10,629 nt of DNA, taken from contig JAFMSB010000007.1 in assembly GCA_017353815.1 (NCBI GenBank), forward strand, positions 5,696-16,324. Direction: 5' to 3'. This document shows positions 1 through 6,567 of this stretch, one piece after another (the first letter of the stretch is position 1; each line of letters opens with the position of its first letter). Origin of the DNA: Methylocapsa sp. GTDB taxonomy: Bacteria > Pseudomonadota > Alphaproteobacteria > Rhizobiales > Beijerinckiaceae. Under the pieces are notes generated by a model that had not been told where the DNA came from, made no database searches, and saw only the letters and a program-made list of their open reading frames with translations. The position numbers and the translations under genes are program-made.

Positions 1-164
1 CGCGCAGCGCCATCGATGCGCTTGGCAGGATCGGCGTCCTCGGAATGCTGAGCGCCACAGACGTCGGCGGCTCTGGCGCTGGCCTGCGCGCGGCGGCAGG
101 CGTTATTGAACAGCTCAGCGGAACGTGCGGCTCCACGGCCATGCTTGTCCTCGTGATTGGCTGA
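1..164 (+). pseudogene. Acyl-CoA dehydrogenase N-terminal fragment, truncated
   Basis: An open frame enters from the left edge and ends at TGA 162-164. It reads in part RIGVLGMLSATDVGGSGAG, then EQLSGTCGSTAM. This is the pattern of the N-terminal helical domain of acyl-CoA dehydrogenases: a 'lG..Gllg...peeyGG.G' segment, then 'e.la..cGSTAM'. In this FAD enzyme family, which oxidizes acyl-CoA thioesters at the alpha-beta bond, the protein should continue for roughly 250-300 more residues through the beta-barrel and C-terminal helical domains. Here it stops a few residues after the GSTAM motif, and the atpG stop on the opposite strand begins 4 bases further on. The rest of the gene is therefore absent, and the fragment is best read as a remnant created by a rearrangement. 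The true 5' end lies outside the window. The family call rests on a short stretch, so the subfamily and substrate are unknown. Confidence 0.7.
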
Positions 165-168
165 ACGG

Positions 169-1047
169 CTAAAGCGCCTCGGCGCCGGAGATGATCTCGA
201 TCAATTCCTTGGTAATCATCGCTTGGCGCGAGCGGTTATATTGCAGGGTCTGCTTGCGGATCATTTCGCCCGCGTTGCGCGAGGCATTGTCCATCGCGCT
301 CATCCTCGCTCCCTGCTCGGAAGCAGCGTTTTCAAGCAGGGCACGCATTATCTGAATGGAGATGTTGCGCGGCAGCAGAGCCGAAAGTATCTCCTCTTCA
401 TCCCGCTCATATTCATAGGCTGGCTTTAGCGTTCCCTCGCCTCCCTGTTCGGGCAGCGCAAGGGGGATAATCTGCTGCGCGGTCGGAATCTGCGCAATCA
501 CCGATTTGAACTGCGCATAAAACACAGTGCAAACATCAAACTCCATTGCCGCATGCAGAGCAACGATCTTCCGGCCGATTGCGTCGGCTTCGGGAAAGCC
601 GATCGAGCGCACCGAGCGCAATTCGATTGCTTCGATAATTTGCCGCCCAAACTGCCGGCGCAGAATGTCGTAGCCTTTCTTGCCGACGCAGAGCAGTTTC
701 ACGGTTTTGCCTTCGGCCTGAAGCGAAAACGCGCTGTCGCGCGCCAGCCGCGCGATCGAGGCGTTGAAGGCGCCGCAAAGCCCGCGCTCGCCCGTGCAGA
801 CCACCAGGAGGTGAATGGCATCGCGCCCGCCGCCATCGAGGAGGGCGGGAAGATGGCCGGTCGTTGCCGCCGAAGCGGCAAGATTTGCGAGCACCCGCTC
901 CATCCGCTCGGCATAGGGCCTTGCCTGCTCGGCCGCCATTTGGGCACGGCGCAATTTTGCCGCCGCGACCATCTGCATCGCTTTGGTGATCTTCTGCGTC
1001 GCTTTGACGGAGCCAATGCGGTTGCGCAGGTCCTTCAACGAGGGCAT
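169..1047 (-). CDS. atpG: F1F0 ATP synthase subunit gamma
   Basis: The gamma subunit is the central rotating shaft of F1. It couples proton flow through F0 to ATP synthesis in the alpha3beta3 head at the cytoplasmic face of the inner membrane. The 292-residue product has the family's usual length. The N-terminal coiled-coil helix is clear (residues 1-35, including [20 protein letters not shown]). The C-terminal helix ends in the gamma signature [14 protein letters not shown] (278-291). The central Rossmann-like domain includes [12 protein letters not shown] (84-95). ATG at 1047 is supported by an AGCGGA-like ribosome site shortly upstream. It follows atpA after 37 bases and is the last intact gene of the operon here: the expected atpD does not follow, and a truncated convergent acyl-CoA dehydrogenase fragment ends 4 bases beyond the TAG stop. 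The gene itself looks complete. Confidence 0.97.
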   Translation of the reverse strand: MPSLKDLRNRIGSVKATQKITKAMQMVAAAKLRRAQMAAEQARPYAERMERVLANLAASAATTGHLPALLDGGGRDAIHLLVVCTGERGLCGAFNASIARLARDSAFSLQAEGKTVKLLCVGKKGYDILRRQFGRQIIEAIELRSVRSIGFPEADAIGRKIVALHAAMEFDVCTVFYAQFKSVIAQIPTAQQIIPLALPEQGGEGTLKPAYEYERDEEEILSALLPRNISIQIMRALLENAASEQGARMSAMDNASRNAGEMIRKQTLQYNRSRQAMITKELIEIISGAEAL

Positions 1048-1084
1048 GTGTTGTCCGCTTTATGCTAATCTGGACATGCGATGC

Positions 1085-2614
1085 TCAAGCGAAATTTTTC
1101 GCATAGGCGTCGATGATCGATTTGAGCTTGGCGCTCGACTCATCCGAAAGATCGCGTGTGCTGTGTATCGTGTCCAGAAGCGGTCCATGACTTGCCCGCA
1201 ACAGCGCGAGCAGGCCTTCCTCGAAGGCGTGGACACGCTCGACCGGGAATGGATCGAGATAGCCATTCACCCCGGCGTAGATCACGCAAACCTGCTCTTC
1301 CATTTTCAAGGGAGAGAACTGGGCCTGCTTCAGGAGCTCGGTGAGCCGCGAGCCGCGCGCGAGCAGCCGCTGCGTCGTGGCGTCGAGGTCGGAGCCGAAT
1401 TGCGCAAAGGCGGCCATCTCGCGGTATTGGGCGAGCTCGCCCTTGATCTTGCCCGCAACCTTCTTCATCGCCTTGGTCTGGGCCGAGGAGCCGACGCGCG
1501 ACACCGAAAGTCCGACATTCACGGCGGGCCTTATGCCTTGATAGAAAAGATCGGTTTCAAGAAAAATCTGGCCGTCGGTGATCGAAATGACATTCGTCGG
1601 GATATAGGCCGAGACGTCGTTTGCCTGGGTCTCGATCACCGGCAAGGCGGTCAGCGAGCCCGAGCCATGCTCCTCGTTGAGCTTTGCCGCCCGCTCGAGA
1701 AGCCGCGAATGCAAATAAAACACATCGCCGGGATACGCCTCGCGCCCCGGCGGCCTGCGCAGCAAGAGCGACATTTGGCGGTAGGCGACGGCTTGCTTGG
1801 AGAGATCGTCATAGACCATCAGCGCGTGCATTCCGTTGTCGCGGAAATACTCGCCCATCGCGCAGCCCGAGAAGGGGGCAAGATACTGCATCGGAGCCGG
1901 ATCGGATGCCGTCGCCGCGACGACAATCGAGTAAGGGAGGGCCCCATGCTCCTCCAAGATTTTCACGAATTGGGCAACGGTCGAGCGCTTTTGGCCGACG
2001 GCGACATAGACGCAATAGAGCTTAACCTTCTCATCCCCGCTCTCGTTTTGCGCCTTTTGATTGAGGATGGCATCGAGCGCCACCGCCGTCTTGCCGGTTT
2101 GCCGGTCGCCGATGATGAGCTCGCGCTGGCCGCGCCCGATCGGAATCAGGGCATCGATGGCCTTGAGCCCGGTTGCCATCGGCTCATGGACGGATTTGCG
2201 CGGGATGATTCCCGGAGCCTTGACATCGACGCGGGCGCGCCGCTGCGCCTGAATCGGGCCCTTGCCATCGATCGGGTCTCCGAGCGCATCGACCACGCGG
2301 CCGAGCAACCCCTTGCCAACCGGCACATCGACGATCGCGCCCGTGCGCTTGACTGTCTGGCCTTCCTTGATCTCACGGTCCGATCCAAAAATGACGATGC
2401 CGACATTGTCGCTTTTGAGATTGAGCGCCATGCCGCGGACGCGGCTCTCAAATTCGACCATCTCGCCCGCCTGCACATTGTCGAGGCCATAGGCGCGGGC
2501 GATGCCGTCGCCAACCGAGAGGACCTGGCCCACCTCGGTGACTTCGGCTTCGGTGCCAAAATTTGCGATTTCATTCTTGAGAATCGCGGAAATTTCCGCT
2601 GCGCGGATCTCCAT
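1085..2614 (-). CDS. atpA: F1F0 ATP synthase subunit alpha
   Basis: The alpha subunit forms the F1 hexamer with beta. It carries the non-catalytic nucleotide sites and donates the arginine finger to the catalytic site. At 509 residues it is full length. Visible landmarks are the P-loop GDRQTGKT (169-176), the Walker B strand LMVYDD (265-270), the DELSD-like segment realized as YDDLSKQA, and the alpha/beta signature [10 protein letters not shown] (363-372). This is followed by Arg373, which corresponds to the arginine finger alphaR373 of E. coli. The start is ATG 2614-2612, with an AGAGG ribosome site (2622-2626) inside the end of atpH. The atpH stop and atpA start share one base (TAATG), which indicates translational coupling. 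The client-specific assembly chaperone Atp12 is encoded divergently upstream of this operon. Confidence 0.98.
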   Translation of the reverse strand: MEIRAAEISAILKNEIANFGTEAEVTEVGQVLSVGDGIARAYGLDNVQAGEMVEFESRVRGMALNLKSDNVGIVIFGSDREIKEGQTVKRTGAIVDVPVGKGLLGRVVDALGDPIDGKGPIQAQRRARVDVKAPGIIPRKSVHEPMATGLKAIDALIPIGRGQRELIIGDRQTGKTAVALDAILNQKAQNESGDEKVKLYCVYVAVGQKRSTVAQFVKILEEHGALPYSIVVAATASDPAPMQYLAPFSGCAMGEYFRDNGMHALMVYDDLSKQAVAYRQMSLLLRRPPGREAYPGDVFYLHSRLLERAAKLNEEHGSGSLTALPVIETQANDVSAYIPTNVISITDGQIFLETDLFYQGIRPAVNVGLSVSRVGSSAQTKAMKKVAGKIKGELAQYREMAAFAQFGSDLDATTQRLLARGSRLTELLKQAQFSPLKMEEQVCVIYAGVNGYLDPFPVERVHAFEEGLLALLRASHGPLLDTIHSTRDLSDESSAKLKSIIDAYAKNFA

Positions 2615-3177
2615 TAGCCGGCCTCTTTCATGCGTGCGCGTATCAGATTGAGTTTCGTTTTGAGCGAGCTGTCAACCATGCGGGAGCCGACCTTGACAAT
2701 GAGGCCGCCGATAAGGGACGGATCGGCCTTCATCGCGACCTCGACATCCTTGCCGCCCAAGACATCCGCGAGCGCCGCGCGCAGAGTCTCCACGTGCTCC
2801 GGATGGAGAGGATCGGCGGCCGTCACTTCTGCGCGGGCGACACCCTTGCGCGCATCGTTGAGGATGTTGAAATCGCGGATCATGTCGAGCACGGCAAAAA
2901 GCCTGCGCTTGATTGCAACGAGCTTGAGGAAATCCGCGGCAATTCCTTCTATGCCCGTTTTGGCAAAAATGGCATCGAGCGCTTTTACCTGTTCTTTGGC
3001 GGTAAAGACCGGGCTCTTGACGAAACGCTGGAGATCGGCGCTCGCAGCGGCAAGCTCTGAGAAAAGAGCAAGGCCCGCCGCGGTCTTGTCCGTGACGCCC
3101 CTTTCTTCACTCAGCGCAAAGAGCGCCTGGGCATAACGCCCCGCCACACCCGTTACGCGCGTATCCTGCGCAGCCAA
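2614..3177 (-). CDS. atpH: F1F0 ATP synthase subunit delta (OSCP-like)
   Basis: The delta subunit sits on top of F1 and ties the alpha3beta3 head to the peripheral stalk. The chosen product has 187 residues, starts [20 protein letters not shown], and has the expected N-terminal helical bundle. Near the C terminus is the delta signature around [20 protein letters not shown] prefer the TTG codon at 3177-3175: GGAG (3186-3189) lies 8 bases upstream, and the resulting N terminus matches the usual short alphaproteobacterial leader before VTGVAGRYA. The frame also has a GTG at 3216, which would add [12 protein letters not shown]; that extension looks unlike the family. The stop overlaps the atpA start by one base. 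As first gene of atpHAG, it is presumably transcribed from the divergent intergenic region on its right. Confidence 0.94.
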   Translation of the reverse strand: MAAQDTRVTGVAGRYAQALFALSEERGVTDKTAAGLALFSELAAASADLQRFVKSPVFTAKEQVKALDAIFAKTGIEGIAADFLKLVAIKRRLFAVLDMIRDFNILNDARKGVARAEVTAADPLHPEHVETLRAALADVLGGKDVEVAMKADPSLIGGLIVKVGSRMVDSSLKTKLNLIRARMKEAG

Positions 3178-3185
3178 AGCGAGAT

Positions 3186-3189
3186 CTCC
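3186..3189 (-). promoter_or_regulatory. Ribosome binding site deciding the atpH start
   Basis: GGAG on the minus strand, 8 bases before TTG 3177-3175. It favours this TTG over the GTG at 3216 as the atpH initiation codon. The spacing is ideal and the resulting protein N terminus fits the family. Confidence 0.6.
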
Positions 3190-3277
3190 AAAGCTCAAAA
3201 GCCCCGGAAGCCACACCCCTCAAGGTCCGGCTTTTCGCGGCGAGCGGCAGTTCGAAATTCCCGGCCGAAACTGGAAT

Positions 3278-3304
3278 GCCGCGCCGGGACGCAAGCGGCG
3301 CGGC
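3278..3304 (-). other. GC-rich hairpin in the presumed atp leader
   Basis: GCCGCGCC (3278-3285) and GGCGCGGC (3297-3304) are perfect 8-base complementary arms around an 11-base loop. If the atpHAG promoter lies to the right of it, this stem would be in the 5' leader of the mRNA, about 100 bases before the atpH start. No T-run follows on the minus strand, so it does not look like an intrinsic terminator. In DNA of this GC content an 8-base GC stem can arise by chance. A regulatory role is only a possibility. Confidence 0.3.
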
Positions 3305-3323
3305 GCACCCCCGAAGGCTGACT

Positions 3324-3338
3324 TCCCTAACATAGGGA
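3324..3338. promoter_or_regulatory. Perfect palindrome in the atpH/atp12 divergent region
   Basis: TCCCTA-ACA-TAGGGA is a perfect inverted repeat with 6-base arms and a 3-base centre, in the intergenic region between the divergent atpH and atp12 genes. On the minus strand it contains TATGTT, a possible -10 element for the atp operon, but no convincing -35 box was found at the right distance. The position suits an operator controlling one or both transcripts. No regulator is recognized for it, and chance cannot be excluded. Confidence 0.35.
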
Positions 3339-3416
3339 TTTTTGCGGCGCAACCCTGGCCGGATGCTCCGTGAGCACCAGCTGTTGCGGCATGGTGGCTT
3401 GTGATAGACGAGCCAA

Positions 3417-4247
3417 ATGCCCAACAAGACATCCCACGGCGCAATCATGCCCGAGCCTCAGACAGAGGACGCCGTTGATCCCCTGGCCTTGGCAAAGCGC
3501 GATCTCAAGAAAGCGCTGCCCCGGCGCTTTTACCGCGAAGCGAAAGCGGCGGAGCGCAACGGCGCCTTTGTTCTCCAGCTCGATGGGCGTCTTGCCAAGA
3601 CCCCAGGGAGCAACCCCATTGCGCTCCCCTCCCGGGCGGCGGCCGAGGCGATTGCAGAAGAATGGGCGGCGCAGGGCGAATGGATCGATCCGGCCTTAAT
3701 GCCAATGACGCGGATCGTCCATTCGGCGATCGACGGGGTTGCCCGCGCGCTTGCTGCAACAGCGGACGGCATCGCCAAATATGGTGCGTCGGATCTCGTC
3801 TGCTATCGCGCAGAAGGGCCGCGAACGCTTGCGCAATCCCAAGCAGCCGCCTGGGATCCTGTCCTTGCCTTTGCACGAAGACAGCTCGGCGCGGTTTTTG
3901 TTTGCACCGAAGGCGTGATGTTCGTCGAACAGCCACAGGCTGCCCGCGCGGCAGTTACGGAGGCGGTTGGGGGCATTGCCGAGAGCGGCGCAGCTGCGCC
4001 CTTTGCGCTTGCCTCGCTCCATGTCATGACCGCGCTGACCGGCTCGGCGCTGATCGCGCTCGGCACCGCCCATGGCGCGCTTTCGGCCGAAGCTGCCTGG
4101 CGCGCCGCGCATGTCGATGATGAGTTCGAAATCGCGGCCTGGGGCGAGGATGCCGAGGCAAGTGCGCGGCGCGCACGGCAATGGCTCGAGTTTGACGCCG
4201 CGGCGCGTCTTTTCGACGCCATCACCATGAAAGGGAACCGGCCCTGA
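3417..4247 (+). CDS. Atp12-family F1-ATPase assembly chaperone
   Basis: Atp12 proteins hold the nascent ATP synthase alpha subunit until it pairs with beta during F1 assembly. They are known from mitochondria and alphaproteobacteria. The frame encodes up to 276 residues, near the usual bacterial length. Family blocks, numbered from the second ATG, are [11 protein letters not shown] (24-34), [12 protein letters not shown] (43-54), [15 protein letters not shown] (68-82), [13 protein letters not shown] (86-98), [10 protein letters not shown] (116-125), [16 protein letters not shown] (136-151) and the C-terminal [15 protein letters not shown] (232-246). Start choice is uncertain: ATG 3417 has only a weak GACGAG-like site, and ATG 3447 has no clear site; both leave the conserved domain intact. 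The gene is divergent from atpHAG, so chaperone and client share one control region. Its stop overlaps the pccB start as CTGA. Confidence 0.92.
   Translation: MPNKTSHGAIMPEPQTEDAVDPLALAKRDLKKALPRRFYREAKAAERNGAFVLQLDGRLAKTPGSNPIALPSRAAAEAIAEEWAAQGEWIDPALMPMTRIVHSAIDGVARALAATADGIAKYGASDLVCYRAEGPRTLAQSQAAAWDPVLAFARRQLGAVFVCTEGVMFVEQPQAARAAVTEAVGGIAESGAAAPFALASLHVMTALTGSALIALGTAHGALSAEAAWRAAHVDDEFEIAAWGEDAEASARRARQWLEFDAAARLFDAITMKGNRP
4232..4236 (+). promoter_or_regulatory. Ribosome binding site for the CTG start of pccB
   Basis: AGGGA within the last codons of atp12, with 7 bases between it and CTG 4244-4246. This is the spacing expected of a functional site and is the main nucleotide evidence for starting pccB at the non-canonical CTG. 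Confidence 0.65.
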
Positions 4248-5776
4248 AAAGCGGTCTCGAAAGGCTCGAGGCGCGCCGCGCAAAGGCGCTTGAGGCGGGC
4301 GGCGCGGAACGGATCGAGGCGCAGCATAGGCGCGGAAAACTCACGGCGCGCGAGCGCATCGAGCTTTTGGCCGACGAAGGCTCGTTCGAAGAAATCGGCA
4401 TGTTCGTCGAACGCCGCGCGGCCGAATTCGGCATGGATCTTCGCCGCGCGCCCGGCGATGGCGTGGTCACCGGCTTTGGGACGGTGAACGGCCGTCCTGC
4501 CTATATCTATGCCAAGGACTTCACGGTTTTTGGCGGCTCACTTTCCGAGGCGCACGCGCAAAAGATCACCAAGCTCCAAGACATGGCGCTCGCCAATCGC
4601 GCCCCCGTCATCGGACTTTTCGATTCCGGCGGCGCGCGCATCCAGGAGGGCGTGGCCGCGCTTGCGGGCTATGGGGAGGTTTTTGAGCGCAACGTGCTGG
4701 CTTCCGGCGTCGTCCCGCAGATTTCTCTTATCATGGGGCCTTGCGCGGGCGGCGATGTCTATTCGCCGGCACTTACCGACTTCATCTTTATGGTGAAGGA
4801 CACGAGCTATATGTTCGTCACCGGCCCGGACGTCGTGCGGACGGTAACCAACGAGAACGTGAGCGCCGAAGAGCTTGGCGGCGCATCGATTCACACGGTT
4901 AAAAGCGCAATCGCCGACGGCGCTTATGAGAACGACATCGAGGCTTTACTGCAGTTGCGGCGGCTCCTTGATTTTTTGCCATTGTCCAATGTGAGCGGCG
5001 TCCCCGAATGGCCGAGTTTCGATGATCCGCTGCGCGCCGAGCCCTCGCTCGATTCGCTTGCGCCCGAAGATCCAGCGAAACCTTATGATATCAAAGAGCT
5101 CATCGCCAAGATCGTGGACGAAGCCGATTTTTTCGAGATTCAGGCCGCATTCGCGGAAAATATCGTTGTTGGCTTTGGCCGCCTGGAAGGGCGGACAGTG
5201 GGCCTTGTCGCCAATCAGCCTTTGGTGCTTGCGGGCACGCTCGATTGCGACGCCTCGCGCAAGGCCGCCCGCTTCGTCCGCTTTTGCGACTGCTTCAACA
5301 TTCCGGTCGTGACCTTTGTCGATGTCCCGGGCTTTCTTCCTGGGGCTGCGCAGGAATATGGCGGCCTCATCAAACATGGCGCAAAGCTCCTCTATGCCTA
5401 TGGTGAAGCAACCGTGCCGAAGGTCACCGTCGTCACCCGCAAGGCCTATGGCGGCGCATACGATGTGATGAGCTCCAAACATTTGCGCGCCGATGTAAAT
5501 TTGGCCTGGCCCGGGGCGCAGATCGCAGTCATGGGCGCGAAAGGCGCGGTCGAGATTATTTTTCGCGCCGAGGCAGACGACCGTGAAAAAATAGCCGCGC
5601 GCACGCGCGAATATGAGGAGCAAGTGCTCTCGCCCTTCGTCGCGGCGGAGCGCGGCTATATCGACGGTATTATTTTGCCGCGCGAGACAAGGCCCCGCAT
5701 CATCCGCGCTCTTCGTATGCTGCAGGGTAAGCGCATCGAGAATCCGTGGAAGAAGCACGGCAACATCCCGCTTTGA
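4244..5776 (+). CDS. pccB: Propionyl-CoA carboxylase beta (carboxyltransferase) subunit
   Basis: This subunit transfers the carboxyl group from biotin on the alpha subunit to propionyl-CoA, giving methylmalonyl-CoA in the cytoplasm. Starting at CTG 4244 the product has 510 residues, the normal length. It begins [19 protein letters not shown] after the initiator and includes [12 protein letters not shown], the standard N terminus of the family. An internal TTG start at 4367 would delete this region. Both carboxyltransferase domains are present: the CoA-site oxyanion segment [12 protein letters not shown] (about 126-137), [17 protein letters not shown] (about 358-374) and the biotin-site [11 protein letters not shown] (402-412). 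Asp407 in GGAYD corresponds to the Asp (D422 in Streptomyces coelicolor PccB) associated with propionyl- over acetyl-CoA preference. The start overlaps the atp12 stop (CTGA). The biotin subunit gene pccA is not in the window. Confidence 0.95.
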   Translation: MKSGLERLEARRAKALEAGGAERIEAQHRRGKLTARERIELLADEGSFEEIGMFVERRAAEFGMDLRRAPGDGVVTGFGTVNGRPAYIYAKDFTVFGGSLSEAHAQKITKLQDMALANRAPVIGLFDSGGARIQEGVAALAGYGEVFERNVLASGVVPQISLIMGPCAGGDVYSPALTDFIFMVKDTSYMFVTGPDVVRTVTNENVSAEELGGASIHTVKSAIADGAYENDIEALLQLRRLLDFLPLSNVSGVPEWPSFDDPLRAEPSLDSLAPEDPAKPYDIKELIAKIVDEADFFEIQAAFAENIVVGFGRLEGRTVGLVANQPLVLAGTLDCDASRKAARFVRFCDCFNIPVVTFVDVPGFLPGAAQEYGGLIKHGAKLLYAYGEATVPKVTVVTRKAYGGAYDVMSSKHLRADVNLAWPGAQIAVMGAKGAVEIIFRAEADDREKIAARTREYEEQVLSPFVAAERGYIDGIILPRETRPRIIRALRMLQGKRIENPWKKHGNIPL

Positions 5777-5833
5777 CGTTCAACGGCACCGTGCGGATAC
5801 CGCAGCCGCCCCAAGCGCTCGCACGGGACCCGC

Positions 5834-6532
5834 TCAGCCGGACTTAAAATTGCGCGGCGGCGCGCCAGAGCGAAATTCGGCAAGCGCCGTCTCGCCCGCG
5901 ACCGCTCGCGATCCGGCGGTCACCAATATGCGCGCGGCGCCCGGCAAATAAACATCGACGCGCGAGCCAAAGCGGATCAAACCGAAGCGATCCCCAGCGC
6001 CAATGAGCTCGCCCTGGCGCACGAAACAGACGATGCGGCGGGCAATAAAGCCAGCAATCTGCACCACGCCAAGGCGGCCGCCGCCGCTGTCAATCACAAG
6101 GCCGTTGCGCTCGTTCTTCTCGCTTGCCTTGTCGAGATCGGCAGTGACGAAGGCGCCCGGCCGGTAGGCAATCTTGGTGACCCGCCCCGCAACCGGAGCA
6201 CGGTTCACATGGCAGTCGAAGACCGACATGAAAATCGACACCCGCGGCATCGGCTGGTCGCTCAATCCAAGCTCGGCAGGCGCCGCGAAATAGCCAACCG
6301 AACAGACATAGCCATCGGCGGGCGCAACCACGAGATTATCATCGAGCGGCGTATGGCGGACTGGATCGCGGAAAAAATAGGCACACCAGGCCGTCGTGAT
6401 CGCTCCAATCCAGAAGAGAGTGCTCGAAAAAGATCCCAGAATGAGCGAGCCGATTGCGAAGCCCGCAACGAAAATATAGCCTTCCGGGTGGATGGGGGTG
6501 AGCTGTTTGCGCACCGATTCAATCATCGACAT
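5834..6532 (-). CDS. psd: Phosphatidylserine decarboxylase proenzyme, short form
   Basis: The enzyme decarboxylates phosphatidylserine to phosphatidylethanolamine at the inner membrane. It is made as a proenzyme that cleaves itself to create a pyruvoyl cofactor. The 232 residues fit the short Psd-A type. The maturation site is in RFGSRVDVYLP, with Ser190 of the GS pair becoming the pyruvoyl group. VVAPADGYV (68-76) and FDCHVNRAPVAG (105-116) are the other conserved blocks. Two hydrophobic segments near residues 19-52 suit membrane anchoring. ATG 6532 has AGGA seven bases upstream. The gene lies 35 bases behind the ABC exporter gene and is probably co-transcribed with it. In many Hyphomicrobiales pssA, encoding the enzyme that makes the substrate, follows psd; here pccB converges from the other side after 57 bases. 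Confidence 0.96.
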   Translation of the reverse strand: MSMIESVRKQLTPIHPEGYIFVAGFAIGSLILGSFSSTLFWIGAITTAWCAYFFRDPVRHTPLDDNLVVAPADGYVCSVGYFAAPAELGLSDQPMPRVSIFMSVFDCHVNRAPVAGRVTKIAYRPGAFVTADLDKASEKNERNGLVIDSGGGRLGVVQIAGFIARRIVCFVRQGELIGAGDRFGLIRFGSRVDVYLPGAARILVTAGSRAVAGETALAEFRSGAPPRNFKSG

Positions 6533-6567
6533 GAAGCGATCCTAATTAGTGAGAGCCCAGGGCGCAA

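Noticed and set aside
983..2617. A 544-residue open frame on the plus strand covering the whole of atpA
   Set aside because: It is antisense to a well-conserved atpA. Such long shadow frames are common opposite high-GC genes with biased codon use, and the translation resembles no known family.
3107..3448. Minus-strand frames across the atpH/atp12 intergenic region
   Set aside because: They are Arg/Ala-rich with no conserved features, and overlap the start of atpH. They are more likely untranslated leader sequence.
4946..5758. A 270-residue minus-strand frame opposite pccB
   Set aside because: It is explained by codon bias of pccB; there is no recognizable domain and no ribosome site.
5792..5804. 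TGCGG-ATA-CCGCA inverted repeat between convergent pccB and psd as a terminator
   Set aside because: It has only 5-base arms and no T-run on either strand, so it is too weak to call.
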